Assembly: GCF_003570885.1 (NCBI RefSeq)
Contig: NZ_QXJC01000003.1
Coordinates: 496,001-560,000 of the forward strand
DNA length: 64,000 nt
Source of the DNA: Simplicispira hankyongi
Lineage (GTDB): Bacteria > Pseudomonadota > Gammaproteobacteria > Burkholderiales > Burkholderiaceae_C
Direction of reading: 5' to 3'
Below, one piece after another: positions 34,511-44,761 of this stretch. The first letter of the stretch is position 1; every line of letters begins with the position of its first letter. The translations under genes and the position numbers were made by a program. A model generated the notes under the pieces. It searched no databases and was not told the DNA's origin. It worked only from the letters and a program-made list of their open reading frames with translations.

Positions 34511-35791
34511 ATGCCAACTCCCGATGTAAGGCCGCAGGCCGCCAGCGACAGCGCCATGGACGCGCTCTACCGCGCCGCCCTTGGCCCGGTGCAGCTACCG
34601 CGCTATCTGGCACTGTTCGAGCGCTTCGACCGAGCCGGCCGGGCACCCGCCGGCTGGAATCTGGCCTCCAGCCTGGCCACGCTCAATTGGATGCTGCTGC
34701 ACCACCTCTGGAGTGCCGCACTGGTGTATGTCGCCTTGGTCGAAGGCTTGGCGCTGCTGGTTTTTGGCGTCGGACGGCCACTGTTGCACTGGCCCGAGCA
34801 GATCGAGTGGGGCCTGTTTGCCGCGTTTGCCATGTTTGCCATCGCGCTGCCAGGCCTGTTTGGCGACGCCCTGCTGCACCACGAGATTCGCAAGCGCATT
34901 GCGCACGCACTGGTGGCGGCGCACACCATGCCCGAAGCCCATTCCCTGTTGGCACGCCAGGCCAGCAGTTGGCGGCGCCTGGCCTGGATCGCGACCGCCA
35001 ACGTCCTGCTGTTTGCCGCCATTGCCTTGACCTGGGCGCTGGTGCCTGCCGGCAGCGGGAGCGCGTCCAGCACTGCGGTCAGGCAAGTCGCAACGGGCGC
35101 GGTGCAGACCACGGCGCCCGTCCTCCCGTCCGCATTGAAGGCCTCGGCAACGGCGAACCCGGCATTGCCAGCCGCATCGCCCGCTTCCGAGGCACGGCCA
35201 ATAGCAGAAATGGCGGAAGCCGCGGTTCCGGGCAAGGATTTGGCACCGCCGCCCCCACCACTCCTGGCGCAGCACAATGCCCATTCGCAGGCACCCGCTG
35301 CCCCACCGCAAACACCCGCCAGCACGCAGGCTGCGCCGATTCTCCCGCCAAAGGCGCTTCCGACACCCACCCACGCCGCTCCTGCTGCGCCAGCCCCCAA
35401 GGCAACAGGTTTGCCGGCTTCCCCTGCATCAGGCAAGCGGAGCGCCCAACCGGCCGCCGCAACCTCCACGTCCGCAGCCAAGGTGGCCGCCACCACCAGC
35501 CCATCTGCCGCCGCGCCAAAGCCGGCCGCCAGCACCCCCAGCCCGGTAGGCAGTGCGCCGGGTTACTACCTCAACGTGGGTCTGTTCGCCGAAGAAGCCA
35601 ATGCACGCCGCACGCAGGCCAAGCTGCTCAACGCCAATCTACCGGCATTTCGCCAGACCTTTGCCACCCAGAACGGCGAGCGCACCCGCGTGCGCGTCGG
35701 CCCCTTCGCGACCCCAGCCAAGGCACAGAAGGCCGCCGCGCAAATCCGCAGCATGCAGCTCGACGCAGTGATGTACCGGCAGCGCGGCTGA
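34511..35791 (+). CDS. SPOR-domain membrane protein
   Basis: This 426-residue protein has a cytoplasmic N-terminal part of about 55 residues (RYLALFERFDRAGRAPAGWN) and then two or three membrane helices: about 65-90, 97-120 and 150-172. A long Ala/Pro/Ser-rich periplasmic linker (about 175-350) follows, and a C-terminal SPOR domain (about 352-426, YYLNVGLFAEEANARRTQAKLL and RVRVGPFATPAKAQKAA). SPOR domains bind denuded peptidoglycan at the division septum. The membrane part resembles the DUF2628-like N-terminus seen in related proteins. The start is the second in-frame ATG; the first, 15 bp upstream, is also possible. No neighbour suggests an operon. Confidence 0.85.
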   Translation: MPTPDVRPQAASDSAMDALYRAALGPVQLPRYLALFERFDRAGRAPAGWNLASSLATLNWMLLHHLWSAALVYVALVEGLALLVFGVGRPLLHWPEQIEWGLFAAFAMFAIALPGLFGDALLHHEIRKRIAHALVAAHTMPEAHSLLARQASSWRRLAWIATANVLLFAAIALTWALVPAGSGSASSTAVRQVATGAVQTTAPVLPSALKASATANPALPAASPASEARPIAEMAEAAVPGKDLAPPPPPLLAQHNAHSQAPAAPPQTPASTQAAPILPPKALPTPTHAAPAAPAPKATGLPASPASGKRSAQPAAATSTSAAKVAATTSPSAAAPKPAASTPSPVGSAPGYYLNVGLFAEEANARRTQAKLLNANLPAFRQTFATQNGERTRVRVGPFATPAKAQKAAAQIRSMQLDAVMYRQRG

Positions 35792-35826
35792 GGGCGCGCG
35801 CCATGGCGCCACCCGAATGGCTTGCG

Positions 35827-36837
35827 TCAGGCGGCGGGCGCGCGGCGGCCCGTCAGCGGATAAGCCGGGTCGGTAAATCCGGGCGTCGAAGGGTGCCCCG
35901 GCGCCACCAGCGCATCCACGAGCGCCTCATCCTCGGCATCGACCACGTAATTGAGCGCGGGGAAGTAATCCGTCCATTGCGCCAGGGTGCGCGGCCCGGC
36001 AATCACTGCGCTCACACTGCGGTTGGCAAGCACCCAGGCAGTCGCAAATTGCGCCAGCGATACCCCCTTGGCAGACGCATGCGCCTTGAGTTTCTGTGCA
36101 ATGGCGAGGGATTCCTCGCGAAACTCGGTTTCCCGCATGCGCCGGTCACCTCGACCCGCGCGAGTGCCCTGTTCAGGAGCTGCTCCTGGTGCGTATTTGC
36201 CCGTCAACACGCCGCGGGCAATTGGGCTGTAAGGCACCACGCCAATCCCGTAGTACTCGCATGCAGCCAGAATTTCGACCTCAGGCATCCGATTGAGCAA
36301 GTTGTAGTACGGCTGGCAGACCACCGGGCCAGGCATGCCGATGCGAGCCGCAAGATGCACCATTTCGGCGATACGCCAGCCACGGAAATTGGAAATACCC
36401 CAATAGCGCACCTTGCCGCTGCGGATCATGTCGTCCAGTGCCCGCAAGGGCTCTTCAAGGTTCATGCCCGCAAAGTCGCGGTGCAGGTAGTAGATATCAA
36501 TATGGTCAGTTTGCAGGCGCCGCAAGCTGCTCTCAAGCTCCCGCAGCATCCAGGCCCTGGAATAGTGGCTCTCGTTCACCCGCTCTGACATCTTGTTGCC
36601 GAGCTTGGTGGCCAATATCCAGTCGTGCCTGGTGGCCTTGATCAGCGACCCAAGCATCGCTTCTGACGCGCCCGCGGTGTACACATCGGCGGTATCGAGG
36701 AAGTTGACGCCATGCTCGTGTGCATGCGCGACGATCCGCTGCGCCTCGTCCTGCTCGGTTTGGTCACCGAACATCATCGTACCCAGGCAGAGTGCGGATA
36801 CCTTGAGATTGCTGCTACCGAGGTTTTTGTATTCCAT
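35827..36837 (-). CDS. Aldo/keto reductase
   Basis: This 336-residue TIM-barrel NADPH-dependent reductase is of the YajO/Tas-like group. The catalytic Asp and Tyr sit in DTADVYTAGASE (about 47-58), Lys in ILATKLGNK and His in YYLHRDF. The phosphate-binding part is SAVIAGPRTLAQW near the C-terminus. The natural substrate is not predictable. The start at 36837 gives the usual MEYKNLGSSNLKVSALCLGT N-terminus; the upstream extension of 17 codons was rejected. It converges on the SPOR gene with a 35-bp gap. Confidence 0.92.
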   Translation of the reverse strand: MEYKNLGSSNLKVSALCLGTMMFGDQTEQDEAQRIVAHAHEHGVNFLDTADVYTAGASEAMLGSLIKATRHDWILATKLGNKMSERVNESHYSRAWMLRELESSLRRLQTDHIDIYYLHRDFAGMNLEEPLRALDDMIRSGKVRYWGISNFRGWRIAEMVHLAARIGMPGPVVCQPYYNLLNRMPEVEILAACEYYGIGVVPYSPIARGVLTGKYAPGAAPEQGTRAGRGDRRMRETEFREESLAIAQKLKAHASAKGVSLAQFATAWVLANRSVSAVIAGPRTLAQWTDYFPALNYVVDAEDEALVDALVAPGHPSTPGFTDPAYPLTGRRAPAA

Positions 36838-36976
36838 GACCAACTGTAAGCGGATTGCGGCAGGAACACCTGCGGCTTTCTCTATCAAGAGATGTACGGC
36901 ACCCGTGTGACGCAGCCCATCGGTTGCAGTTGCAGGCTGAAAGTGACGTGTAGAAGCTTGGGCGCAATTGTAGAAA

Positions 36977-37006
36977 CGCCCCAGGACCCTTTCGGGCGCT
37001 GGGGCG
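36977..37006 (-). terminator. Terminator for the CAU tRNA gene
   Basis: The 8-bp stem CGCCCCAG/CTGGGGCG, with an inner GCCCGAAAGGGT hairpin, lies just past the tRNA 3' end on the minus strand and is followed by TTTCTACAATT. Confidence 0.6.
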
Positions 37007-37015
37007 CATGAACAC

Positions 37016-37092
37016 TGGTAGGCCGTGTAGGACTTGAACCTACGACCAAAGGATTATGAGTCCTCTGCTCTAACCAACTGAGCTAACGGCCC
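37016..37092 (-). tRNA. tRNA with CAU anticodon (elongator Met or Ile2)
   Basis: The 77-nt gene includes an encoded CCA. The acceptor GGGCCGT/ACGGCCT contains one G-U pair at position 1-72. It has the D-loop AGCTCAGTTGGTTAGAGC, the anticodon loop CTCATAA and the T-arm GTAGGTTCAAGTCCTAC. CAU reads Met, or Ile (AUA) if the C is changed to lysidine; the sequence alone does not decide between them. Confidence 0.93.
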
Positions 37093-37142
37093 CCGTTCGT
37101 GCGGCAATCAGCCGCCTGAAACCAATCGGCGATTGTAGGGGC

Positions 37143-38153
37143 TCAGAATTTGTTCTCGGTTCGATGGCTGAGCGCATTCGAGACCAAGCGTGAAGTGATA
37201 TCAACAATCTGGATCATCTTGTCGTAGGGCATGCGCATCGGCCCAATGACCCCCAGGGTGCCCACCACTTGCCCATCCACCTCATAGGGTGCACTCACCA
37301 CCGACAGTTCTTCAAACGGAACCACCTGGCTTTCCCCGCCAATAAAAATGCGCACGCCCTCGGCCTGGGAGGACACATCAAGAAGGCGCAGCAATTGCGT
37401 CTTTTGTTCAAACATGTCAAAGGCGCGCCGCAAATTGCCCATGTCCTTGGAAAAATCACTGACGGCCAGCAGGTTGCGTTCGCCGGAAATGACGACTTCG
37501 TCTTGCGCATCAGCGCCTCCCCCAACCTGCACCGCCGCCTGCATGAGATCGGCGATTTCCCCTTGCAGCATTGCCACCTCGGTTTTGAGACTCTCGCGGA
37601 CCTGCTCCATGGCCAGCCCGCTGTAGTGGCTGTTGAGGTAGTTGGCCGCCTCGGTGAGCTGCGTTTGCGACAGGTCACTCTGGACAAAAATCACCCGGTT
37701 CTGCACATCTCCCTCGGGGGAAACGAGGATCACCAGCACGCGGCGCTCCGACAGGCGAAGAAACTCGATGTGCCTGAATACCGACGCGCGGCGCGGGGCC
37801 ATTACCACGCCAACGAATTGCGACAGGCTGGAGAGAAGATTGGCCGCGTTGGCAATGACCTTCTGAGGCTGCTCGGCCGCCAGCGAATGCGGGGTGATGC
37901 GATCGCGCTGCACGGTGAGCATGGTGTCCACGAACAGACGGTAGCCTTTGGCGGTCGGGATGCGCCCTGCTGACGTGTGCGGGCTGGCGATCAAGCCCAA
38001 CTCTTCCAGATCTGCCATGACGTTGCGAATCGTGGCGGGCGAGAGTTCCAGGCCACTGGCACGCGAGAGCGTCCTGGAGCCGACAGGCTGTCCATCCTCG
38101 ATATAGCGCTCGACCAGCGCTTTGAGCAACAACTTGGCGCGCGCATCCAGCAT
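37143..38153 (-). CDS. hrcA: Heat-inducible transcription repressor HrcA
   Basis: This 336-residue repressor binds CIRCE operators of groE/dnaK operons and is kept active by GroEL. The winged-helix N-terminal domain (about 1-75) has [44 protein letters not shown]. The GAF-like domain and dimer region follow, with the conserved [18 protein letters not shown] stretch and the end [17 protein letters not shown]. It is divergent from nadK with only a 29-bp gap. I see no CIRCE inverted repeat in that gap, so autoregulation by CIRCE is not indicated here. Confidence 0.96.
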   Translation of the reverse strand: MLDARAKLLLKALVERYIEDGQPVGSRTLSRASGLELSPATIRNVMADLEELGLIASPHTSAGRIPTAKGYRLFVDTMLTVQRDRITPHSLAAEQPQKVIANAANLLSSLSQFVGVVMAPRRASVFRHIEFLRLSERRVLVILVSPEGDVQNRVIFVQSDLSQTQLTEAANYLNSHYSGLAMEQVRESLKTEVAMLQGEIADLMQAAVQVGGGADAQDEVVISGERNLLAVSDFSKDMGNLRRAFDMFEQKTQLLRLLDVSSQAEGVRIFIGGESQVVPFEELSVVSAPYEVDGQVVGTLGVIGPMRMPYDKMIQIVDITSRLVSNALSHRTENKF

Positions 38154-38182
38154 GCAATCATTTTAGTGATGTAATTTCAATC

Positions 38183-39079
38183 ATGACCCCCTCGTTTCAC
38201 CATGTGGCGTTAATAGGCAAGTACCACCATGCGGAGACTGGCACGGTAGCGCCGGGTTCGCGCGAAGTGCTAGAGCACATTGCTGCCTTTCTGGTTGGAC
38301 AGGGGTGCCGCGTGTCAATGGAAATGCAAACCGCGGACAACGGTGGCTTCTCGGGGCACGCCGCGCTGACACCACAGGAGATCGGCGAGCAATGTGATCT
38401 CGGCCTGGTTGTGGGGGGCGACGGCACGATGCTGAGCATCGGCCGCAAGCTGGCGCGATTCAGTACGCCGCTCATCGGCATCAACCAGGGGCGGCTGGGG
38501 TTTGTAACCGACATCCCTCTAGAAGAACTCAAGACAACGCTGACGCCCATGCTGCATGGGGAGTTCGAGGAAGACCGCCGGCAGTTGATGCACGGGCAGG
38601 TGCTGCGCAACGGCGAATGCGTTTTCGACGCGCTGGCGATGAACGATGTGGTCGTCAACCGCGGGGCGACTTCGGGCATGGTGGAGCTGCGCGTCGAGGT
38701 GGACGGGCATTTCGTCGCCAACCAGCGCGCCGACGGCTTGATCGTGGCCTCGCCTACGGGCTCCACGGCCTACGCACTGTCGGCCGGCGGCCCCATGCTG
38801 CATCCATCCATTCCCGGCTGGGTGCTGGTGCCGATTGCACCACACACGCTGTCCAACCGCCCGATCGTTCTTTCGGACAGTGCTGAAATTGCCATCGAAC
38901 TCGTCAATGGCCGCGACGCTAGTGCCAGCTTCGATATGCAGTCGCTTGCCGCATTGCACAAAGGCGATCGCATTCTGGTGCGCCGCTCTGAATATTGCGT
39001 TCGTTTTCTACACCCGCGCGGCTGGAACTATTTCGATACCTTGCGACGCAAGCTGCGCTGGAACGAAGGAGGTTCCTGA
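38183..39079 (+). CDS. nadK: NAD kinase
   Basis: This 298-residue enzyme phosphorylates NAD to NADP. The ATP/catalytic motif GGDGT is at 78-82 (D80), the NAD-site MNDVVVNRG follows, and the glycine-rich [21 protein letters not shown] loop is complete. The fold and length are normal. It is followed by recN, whose ATG lies 2 bp after the nadK stop and whose AGGAGG ribosome site is inside the end of nadK. This coupling of nadK and recN is widespread. Confidence 0.96.
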   Translation: MTPSFHHVALIGKYHHAETGTVAPGSREVLEHIAAFLVGQGCRVSMEMQTADNGGFSGHAALTPQEIGEQCDLGLVVGGDGTMLSIGRKLARFSTPLIGINQGRLGFVTDIPLEELKTTLTPMLHGEFEEDRRQLMHGQVLRNGECVFDALAMNDVVVNRGATSGMVELRVEVDGHFVANQRADGLIVASPTGSTAYALSAGGPMLHPSIPGWVLVPIAPHTLSNRPIVLSDSAEIAIELVNGRDASASFDMQSLAALHKGDRILVRRSEYCVRFLHPRGWNYFDTLRRKLRWNEGGS

Positions 39080-39081
39080 CC

Positions 39082-40749
39082 ATGTCGCTGCGGCACATGA
39101 GCTTGCGTGATTTCGTCATCGTCGAATCCTTGGAAATCGATTTTGAGCCTGGCTTCACGGCCCTGACGGGCGAGACGGGCGCAGGCAAATCGATCCTCAT
39201 CGACGCACTGCAGCTGGTGCTGGGCGCACGCGCCGACGCTGGCATCGTGCGCGAAGGCGCGGCGCGTGCGGAACTGAGCGCGGAGTTTGACCTGCCACAG
39301 GAGGTGGTGCCATGGCTCCAGCGCGGGGGATTTGAGGCAGATGGCGAGCTACTGCTGCGCCGCACCGTCGACAGCAGCGGTAAAAGCCGCGGCTGGATCA
39401 ATGGAACACCGGCAACAGCGGCGCAATTGCGTGAACTGGCTTCGGCCTTGCTGGATATCCATGGCCAGCACGCCTGGCAGCAGCTCACCCGCCCCGGAGC
39501 GGTGCGCGAGTTGGTCGACGCCTATGCCCATACCGACACCGGGCGCGTGCAACAGGCCTGGACCACCTGGCGCACTGCCGTTGAAGCACTGTCCGCGGCT
39601 CGCGAAGCCCAGGAGTCTGCAGGTGCAGAACGTGAACGGCTGCAATGGCAGATCGCAGAACTCGACAAGCTCGCCCCGCAACTTAACGAGTGGGACGCTC
39701 TGAACGAGGAACACACCCGACTCGGACATGCACAGTCCTTGATGGAAGCCGCACTGGCTGCGGCCCACCATCTGGACCATGAAGATGGCGGGGCATGCTC
39801 AGCATTGGCACAGGCCCTCGCCGTGTTGACTGCACAAGAGCACCTCGAACCCCAATTCCGCGAAACGGTGCTCCTGTTGGCGGACAGCGTCGCCCAGACA
39901 GAGGAAGCCCTGCGCGGCCTGCATACGTACCTGCGCCGCGATGCCCTCGATGCCGCGCAGATGCAGACCTTGGATGAACGCGTTGCCCTCTGGCTCAGCC
40001 TGGCGCGCCGCTTCAAGCAGCCGCCAGGAGATCTGGCGCAAGTGCACAAGGGCTGGAAAACCGCACTGGCCCAATTGGAAGCAGGCCACGATTTGCAGGC
40101 CCTGGCAGCTGCAGAGCACGACGCCGCCAGCCGCTACCAAGCAGCAGCGAAAGCGCTGACGCGCCAGCGCAGCGCGGCAGCACCGCGCCTGGCAGAAGCC
40201 GTCACCTCGATGATGCAGGATCTGGGCATGGTCGGTGGACAGTTCGTCGTACAACTCACTGCAGCGGCGCAGCCTGGCTCAGCGGGCCTGGACGACATCG
40301 AGTTCCACATTGCTGGCCATGCTGGGCAGACGCCAAAATTGCTCGGCAAGGTGGCTTCTGGCGGAGAACTCTCACGCATTGCGCTCGCTATCGCCGTGAC
40401 CACCAGCGCCAGGGGAAGCGCTGGGACGCTCATTTTTGACGAGGTGGACGCAGGGGTTGGAGGCGCAGTAGCAGAAACCGTGGGGCGGTTGATGCAACAA
40501 CTGGGGCGCGAGCGCCAAGTGCTGGCCGTGACCCACCTGCCTCAGGTCGCAGCCTGTGCCGACCACCACCTTGTCGTATCAAAAAACCAGACCCTGCAAG
40601 GAGCGAACAGCACCGTCGTGCCCGCCAAAGGGACGCAGCGGGTTGCGGAAGTGGCACGCATGATGGGAGGAGAAAAAATCTCACGGGCGAGCATCGCACA
40701 TGCCCAGGAAATGCTGGGCGATGGCGCCCGGGAAAACGCACTGGAGTAG
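39082..40749 (+). CDS. recN: DNA repair protein RecN
   Basis: This 555-residue SMC-like protein acts in double-strand break repair. The Walker A loop is GETGAGKSI (about 29-37). A coiled-coil middle (about 150-400) is rich in Q, A, E and L. The C-terminal signature [17 protein letters not shown], Walker [14 protein letters not shown] and the D-loop region with [14 protein letters not shown] follow. The ATG at 39082 was chosen for the AGGAGG 8 bases upstream; a longer frame back into nadK is not used. rapZ starts 4 bp after the stop. Confidence 0.96.
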   Translation: MSLRHMSLRDFVIVESLEIDFEPGFTALTGETGAGKSILIDALQLVLGARADAGIVREGAARAELSAEFDLPQEVVPWLQRGGFEADGELLLRRTVDSSGKSRGWINGTPATAAQLRELASALLDIHGQHAWQQLTRPGAVRELVDAYAHTDTGRVQQAWTTWRTAVEALSAAREAQESAGAERERLQWQIAELDKLAPQLNEWDALNEEHTRLGHAQSLMEAALAAAHHLDHEDGGACSALAQALAVLTAQEHLEPQFRETVLLLADSVAQTEEALRGLHTYLRRDALDAAQMQTLDERVALWLSLARRFKQPPGDLAQVHKGWKTALAQLEAGHDLQALAAAEHDAASRYQAAAKALTRQRSAAAPRLAEAVTSMMQDLGMVGGQFVVQLTAAAQPGSAGLDDIEFHIAGHAGQTPKLLGKVASGGELSRIALAIAVTTSARGSAGTLIFDEVDAGVGGAVAETVGRLMQQLGRERQVLAVTHLPQVAACADHHLVVSKNQTLQGANSTVVPAKGTQRVAEVARMMGGEKISRASIAHAQEMLGDGARENALE

Positions 40750-40753
40750 GTCA

Positions 40754-41623
40754 GTGGCCATTGAAATCGTCTTGATTACGGGCATGTCCGGTTCGGGCAA
40801 ATCGGTGGCCCTGCGCGCCTACGAGGATGCAGGTTATTACTGCGTGGACAACCTGCCACCCGAGCTGCTTTTGAGTTTCGTTGCGCTGGAACACGCCCAC
40901 CATGGCAATCGTTTCGCCATTGCCATGGATGTGCGCAGCCGCACCTCCTTGCCGATGGTGCCCGAGAAACTGCGTGAGTTGCGCGCGCAGGGCTGCACGG
41001 TGCACTCCGTCTTTCTGGATGCCAATACCGATACGCTGGTGCGCCGTTTTTCAGAAACACGCAGGCGCCATCCACTGACGGACAGCATGTCTCCCCAGGG
41101 GCCGCGCGGACTGATGCAGGTCATTGAACTTGAGCGCGAGCTGCTGGCCGATTTGCGCGAAAGCGCGCAGGTGGTCGATACCAGCACCATCCGCGCATCG
41201 CAGCTGCAAAGCTACATCAAGAGCCTGATGGCGAAGCCGCCCAATCCGCTGTCCCTGGTCTTCCAGTCGTTTGCTTTCAAACGCGGCGTTCCCCTGGATG
41301 CGGACTATGTATTCGACGTGCGCATGCTTCCCAACCCACATTACGAAGCCGCCCTGCGCGACCTGACGGGTCGAGATGGGCCCGTCATTGATTTTCTGGC
41401 CGCGCATACCGAGGTCGCGCGCATGGAAACCGACATTGCGCGGTTTCTGTCTGAATGGCTGGATGCCCTTGCGCAAAACCATCGCAGCTACGTGACCGTT
41501 GCCATTGGCTGCACAGGCGGGCAACACCGCTCCGTGTACCTGGTCGAACATCTGTCGAAGCGCTTTGCCAGCCGCTGGCCCACTGTGACGCGCCACCGGG
41601 AACTCGATACGCAGAACGCATGA
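40754..41623 (+). CDS. rapZ: RNase adapter RapZ
   Basis: This 289-residue protein binds small RNA (GlmZ in enteric bacteria) and recruits RNase E. It also senses glucosamine-6-phosphate through its C-terminal domain. Walker [12 protein letters not shown] (about 10-20) and Walker B-like MDVRS are present. The C-terminal [16 protein letters not shown] motif (about 252-267) is the known ligand site. GTG at 40754 was chosen because [15 protein letters not shown] is the normal N-terminus. It is probably part of the nadK-recN-rapZ transcript. Confidence 0.94.
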   Translation: MAIEIVLITGMSGSGKSVALRAYEDAGYYCVDNLPPELLLSFVALEHAHHGNRFAIAMDVRSRTSLPMVPEKLRELRAQGCTVHSVFLDANTDTLVRRFSETRRRHPLTDSMSPQGPRGLMQVIELERELLADLRESAQVVDTSTIRASQLQSYIKSLMAKPPNPLSLVFQSFAFKRGVPLDADYVFDVRMLPNPHYEAALRDLTGRDGPVIDFLAAHTEVARMETDIARFLSEWLDALAQNHRSYVTVAIGCTGGQHRSVYLVEHLSKRFASRWPTVTRHRELDTQNA

Positions 41624-41639
41624 GGCGCCGTGCAGTACC

Positions 41640-42683
41640 TCATGCACCGTTTTCCAACAAAATGCGTACAGGGGCGGGCAGGCCTAACACCGGCCATTCT
41701 TCGGGTGTGAACCAGGCACCTTCTGCCTCTTGCGCGGTACACCGGCCTTCGAACAAGCCTAACCGCACCGGGTGCAGCACCAGTTCGCGGTGCGTAAGTG
41801 CATGCCGAAATGGCACCATATTTTCGATTTCGGCGGCGCCCCAGCGTGCGGCATGCGCGCGCAAGGCCATCTCGTCAGCAAACACAGGCGTGCAGTAAAG
41901 CCCAGCCCATATGCCAGGCGCAGGCCGCCGCTGCAACCAGATGCGCCCGCTCGCATCGCGCAAAACCAAGAGCCACCAGCTTTCCTGCTTGCGCAGCACC
42001 TTGCGTGAGCGCACAGGAAACTGCTCCACATTGCCGCTGCGCCGTGCAGCACACGCCATCGCCAAGGGACAGGTACCGCAAGACGGCCGACGTGACGTGC
42101 AGACCGAGGCTCCCAAATCCATCATGCCTTGCGTGTAAGCCGGCATATCACTGGCAGCCTGGGGAACCATCTCGGCGGCCAGCGCCCAAAGGGCCCGTTC
42201 ATTGGCAGGGCGAGCGAGATCGTGCTCGAACGCAAGAAAACGGGTGAGGACGCGCCGGACGTTGGCATCCAGAATTGGCACCCGTTCATCGAAGCAGAAA
42301 GCTGCAATGGCGGCCGCAGTGGAACGCCCTACGCCCGGCAGCTGCGCCAACTGTGCCGCAGTGTCCGGAAATTTCCCGCCGTGCTTCAAAACTACCCTCT
42401 GCGCGGCCTTGTGGAGGTTGCGCGCCCGGCTGTAGTAGCCCAACCCGCTCCACAGCGCAAGCACCGCATCCTCAGGCGCAGCAGCCAAGGCGCCCACATC
42501 GGGAAAATGCTCCAGAAACCGGCTGTAATAGCCAAGCACCGTAACCACCTGCGTTTGTTGCAGCATGATTTCCGAGAGCCATACGCGGTACGGGTCGCGC
42601 GTGTTTTGCCAAGGTAGCGCACGACGCCCATGCTGTTGCTGCCAACTCACGACAGCCTGCGCAAACCCCTGGCCAAGCGTCAT
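41640..42683 (-). CDS. mutY: Adenine DNA glycosylase MutY
   Basis: This 347-residue repair enzyme removes adenine paired with 8-oxoguanine. Helix-hairpin-helix LPGVGRSTAAAI, the catalytic Asp in ILDANVRRVL, and the 4Fe-4S cluster cysteines in the pattern C-x6-C-x2-C-x5-C (CTSRRPSCGTCPLAMAC) are all visible. A NUDIX-like C-terminal domain (about 225-347) recognises 8-oxoG. It is the last gene of the mutM-dynamin-mutY run and overlaps the dynamin-like gene by 4 bp. MutM and MutY act in the same 8-oxoG repair route. Confidence 0.96.
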   Translation of the reverse strand: MTLGQGFAQAVVSWQQQHGRRALPWQNTRDPYRVWLSEIMLQQTQVVTVLGYYSRFLEHFPDVGALAAAPEDAVLALWSGLGYYSRARNLHKAAQRVVLKHGGKFPDTAAQLAQLPGVGRSTAAAIAAFCFDERVPILDANVRRVLTRFLAFEHDLARPANERALWALAAEMVPQAASDMPAYTQGMMDLGASVCTSRRPSCGTCPLAMACAARRSGNVEQFPVRSRKVLRKQESWWLLVLRDASGRIWLQRRPAPGIWAGLYCTPVFADEMALRAHAARWGAAEIENMVPFRHALTHRELVLHPVRLGLFEGRCTAQEAEGAWFTPEEWPVLGLPAPVRILLENGA

Positions 42684-44689
42684 GCCTGCACTGGAAGCGG
42701 CAACGGAGTTGAAGCCGATGCGTCGTCGTCACTCAAAGGCTCGGAGAACGACCGCAGGGACAGCGTAAGGGATTCCAACTGCTCACTCAGACTGTCCAGA
42801 GCCTGTTGGCCCTCTTCAATTTCGGCAATGCGTTCTTCCAAGCCAGAAGCGGCAGCCTGTATGCGGTCCACCGCATCGATCCGTCTGCTGAAACTTCGCT
42901 TGCGCTCGCGCAACTGAGCATCCAGCTGCGCCATCGCCGCATTGCTCCACAGCTCCAGGTCGTTGGCTGCAGACTCGTAGATGGCACGCAACCTCGTCGA
43001 GAGCGCACGGGCAAGTCGCTCGGCAAATTCCGACTGCACCAGCTTCAAGACATTGCCCACATTGAGGTATTGCACATGACTGCGTTCAATGCGAACCAGA
43101 TCGAGCACAAACTGATCCAACTGAATTGGTTGCGGAACCTGCAGAGAAAACCCGAACTCCGCGTTCAATTGCCGAAAAGTGCCCGCCAGCATGGCCTGGA
43201 CTTCCGTGGCGTTGGCCTGTGCCTCGTCAAGCACACCACGCAAGCGATCGAAGGTATCCGCATAGTGTTTCTTGACACCTAGCTTGAGGCCCTTTTGCCG
43301 CAGCGCGTGCACCAGATCTGCAAGCAGCCCTTTCAGAGCCTTGGCGCTCAAGCGATCAAAGATGTCTCGCAACAACTTGAGGTGCACGGCGCGAACCGCC
43401 TGTATTTTGGCGGCACATTGCCCAAATTCGTCACGCTCATGCTCGATGCGCTGGCGCATCGCCGCAATGACGGCCGCATTCTTTCCCCGCAGACTGCCCA
43501 ATTCGATCATTTGGTCATCCAGATCGCGGCGGCGGATATTGAGCACGCGCGCTGTCTCACTGCGTACCCCCGCCAGGGCAACGCCAATGGCAGAGCGCAA
43601 AATGCTCTGCCGCTGACCCATGATGCCCTGGGCCAGCGCATCTTCGAGTTCGGGCAAGCCACTCGACTCCAGCATGACGTCGTCGCAGGAGATTTTTGCT
43701 ACCAATCCTTTCTGTGCCGAAACCAGCAGCACCTGCTCGGGAGCAACTCCAAGAGTTTCCGCCGAGCTTAGGCGCTGACGCTGGAGTTGCGCCCGCACTT
43801 GTTCGGCCGAACTCAATGTGTCCCACAGGGTGTCAATCTTGTTGAGAACCACCAGACGTGCTTCCGCGCTGTCGGAAGTGCCTGCAAGATGCTCGCGCCA
43901 GATGGCGAGATCGGATCGGGTGACTCCGGTGTCCGCCGCAAGAATAAAGACTACCGCGTGGGCTTGCGGAATCAGGTTGACGGTCAATTCCGGCTCGGCG
44001 CCGATTGCATTCAGGCCTGGCGTATCAAGAATCACCAAGCCGTGCTGCAGCAAGGGATGGGGCAGATTAACGATGGCATGGCGCCACCTCGGAACTTCCA
44101 CCAGGCCCTCTGCCGTTTGCGGTGGATTTTCCTGAGGCAATTCGTCGTGCCAAAACCCGAGGGAGCGCGCTTCGTCTACGCTGACAGCACGCACCTCCGC
44201 CACCTTTGCGATGGCGGCAGCAATTTGCGCGCCATCATTGGCATCCAGGGCGATCTCCCGCCAGCTGTCAGGCAAGGCGCGCCAATCGGCCAGCCCCCTG
44301 GGCGACAGGCGTGTCTCTATCGGCAACAGTCGCAGGGTGGGCGCCAGGGCCGCGTCATATCCCAATTCGGTCGGACACATGGTGGTGCGCCCAGCGCTTG
44401 CCGGCATGATGCGCCGCCCATAGCCGGCAAAGAAAATCGCATTGATGAGCTCAGATTTACCGCGTGAAAATTCCGCGACAAAAGCCACCATGACTTTGTC
44501 GGTGCGAACCTGCGCTTCGAGCCGCTGCATTCTCTCGCGCACCGACTCGTCCATCAGATCGTGAGACGACAACCAGTCGGCCAACTGGCGCAGCCGACGC
44601 GAAAAATCGCGCCGCCATACGTCGTGTTGCTCGAATTGCTCGTTGAAAGAAGGTCCCACGGTGGCTTTCGGGTTGTCAGTGCAACGCAA
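42680..44689 (-). CDS. Dynamin-like GTPase
   Basis: This 669-residue large GTPase has the G1 loop AEFSRGKS at about 71-78, where the first Gly of GxxxxGKS is replaced by Ala. G2 is at ASAGRTTMCPTE, G3 at LDTPGLNAIG and G4 at VVLNKIDTLWD. A long helical stalk (about 380-640) with coiled-coil character follows, and an acidic tail. No sure membrane helix is seen. Bacterial dynamins reshape or protect membranes. Homologues with this exact G1 are familiar in Burkholderiales, but the role is unknown. The start is unclear: a TTG at 44689 or a GTG 30 bp later; neither has a good ribosome site. It lies between mutM and mutY on the same strand. Confidence 0.87.
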   Translation of the reverse strand: MRCTDNPKATVGPSFNEQFEQHDVWRRDFSRRLRQLADWLSSHDLMDESVRERMQRLEAQVRTDKVMVAFVAEFSRGKSELINAIFFAGYGRRIMPASAGRTTMCPTELGYDAALAPTLRLLPIETRLSPRGLADWRALPDSWREIALDANDGAQIAAAIAKVAEVRAVSVDEARSLGFWHDELPQENPPQTAEGLVEVPRWRHAIVNLPHPLLQHGLVILDTPGLNAIGAEPELTVNLIPQAHAVVFILAADTGVTRSDLAIWREHLAGTSDSAEARLVVLNKIDTLWDTLSSAEQVRAQLQRQRLSSAETLGVAPEQVLLVSAQKGLVAKISCDDVMLESSGLPELEDALAQGIMGQRQSILRSAIGVALAGVRSETARVLNIRRRDLDDQMIELGSLRGKNAAVIAAMRQRIEHERDEFGQCAAKIQAVRAVHLKLLRDIFDRLSAKALKGLLADLVHALRQKGLKLGVKKHYADTFDRLRGVLDEAQANATEVQAMLAGTFRQLNAEFGFSLQVPQPIQLDQFVLDLVRIERSHVQYLNVGNVLKLVQSEFAERLARALSTRLRAIYESAANDLELWSNAAMAQLDAQLRERKRSFSRRIDAVDRIQAAASGLEERIAEIEEGQQALDSLSEQLESLTLSLRSFSEPLSDDDASASTPLPLPVQA

Positions 44690-44761
44690 GACGCGTCGTC
44701 AAAATATAGTGCATCGTTGCCATGGCACGCATTCGTCTGCTGCAGACGTTGCATCCTCGCA

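Noticed and set aside
38154-38182. Possible CIRCE operator between hrcA and nadK
   Set aside because: The gap is only 29 bp and contains no inverted TTAGCACTC-type repeat.
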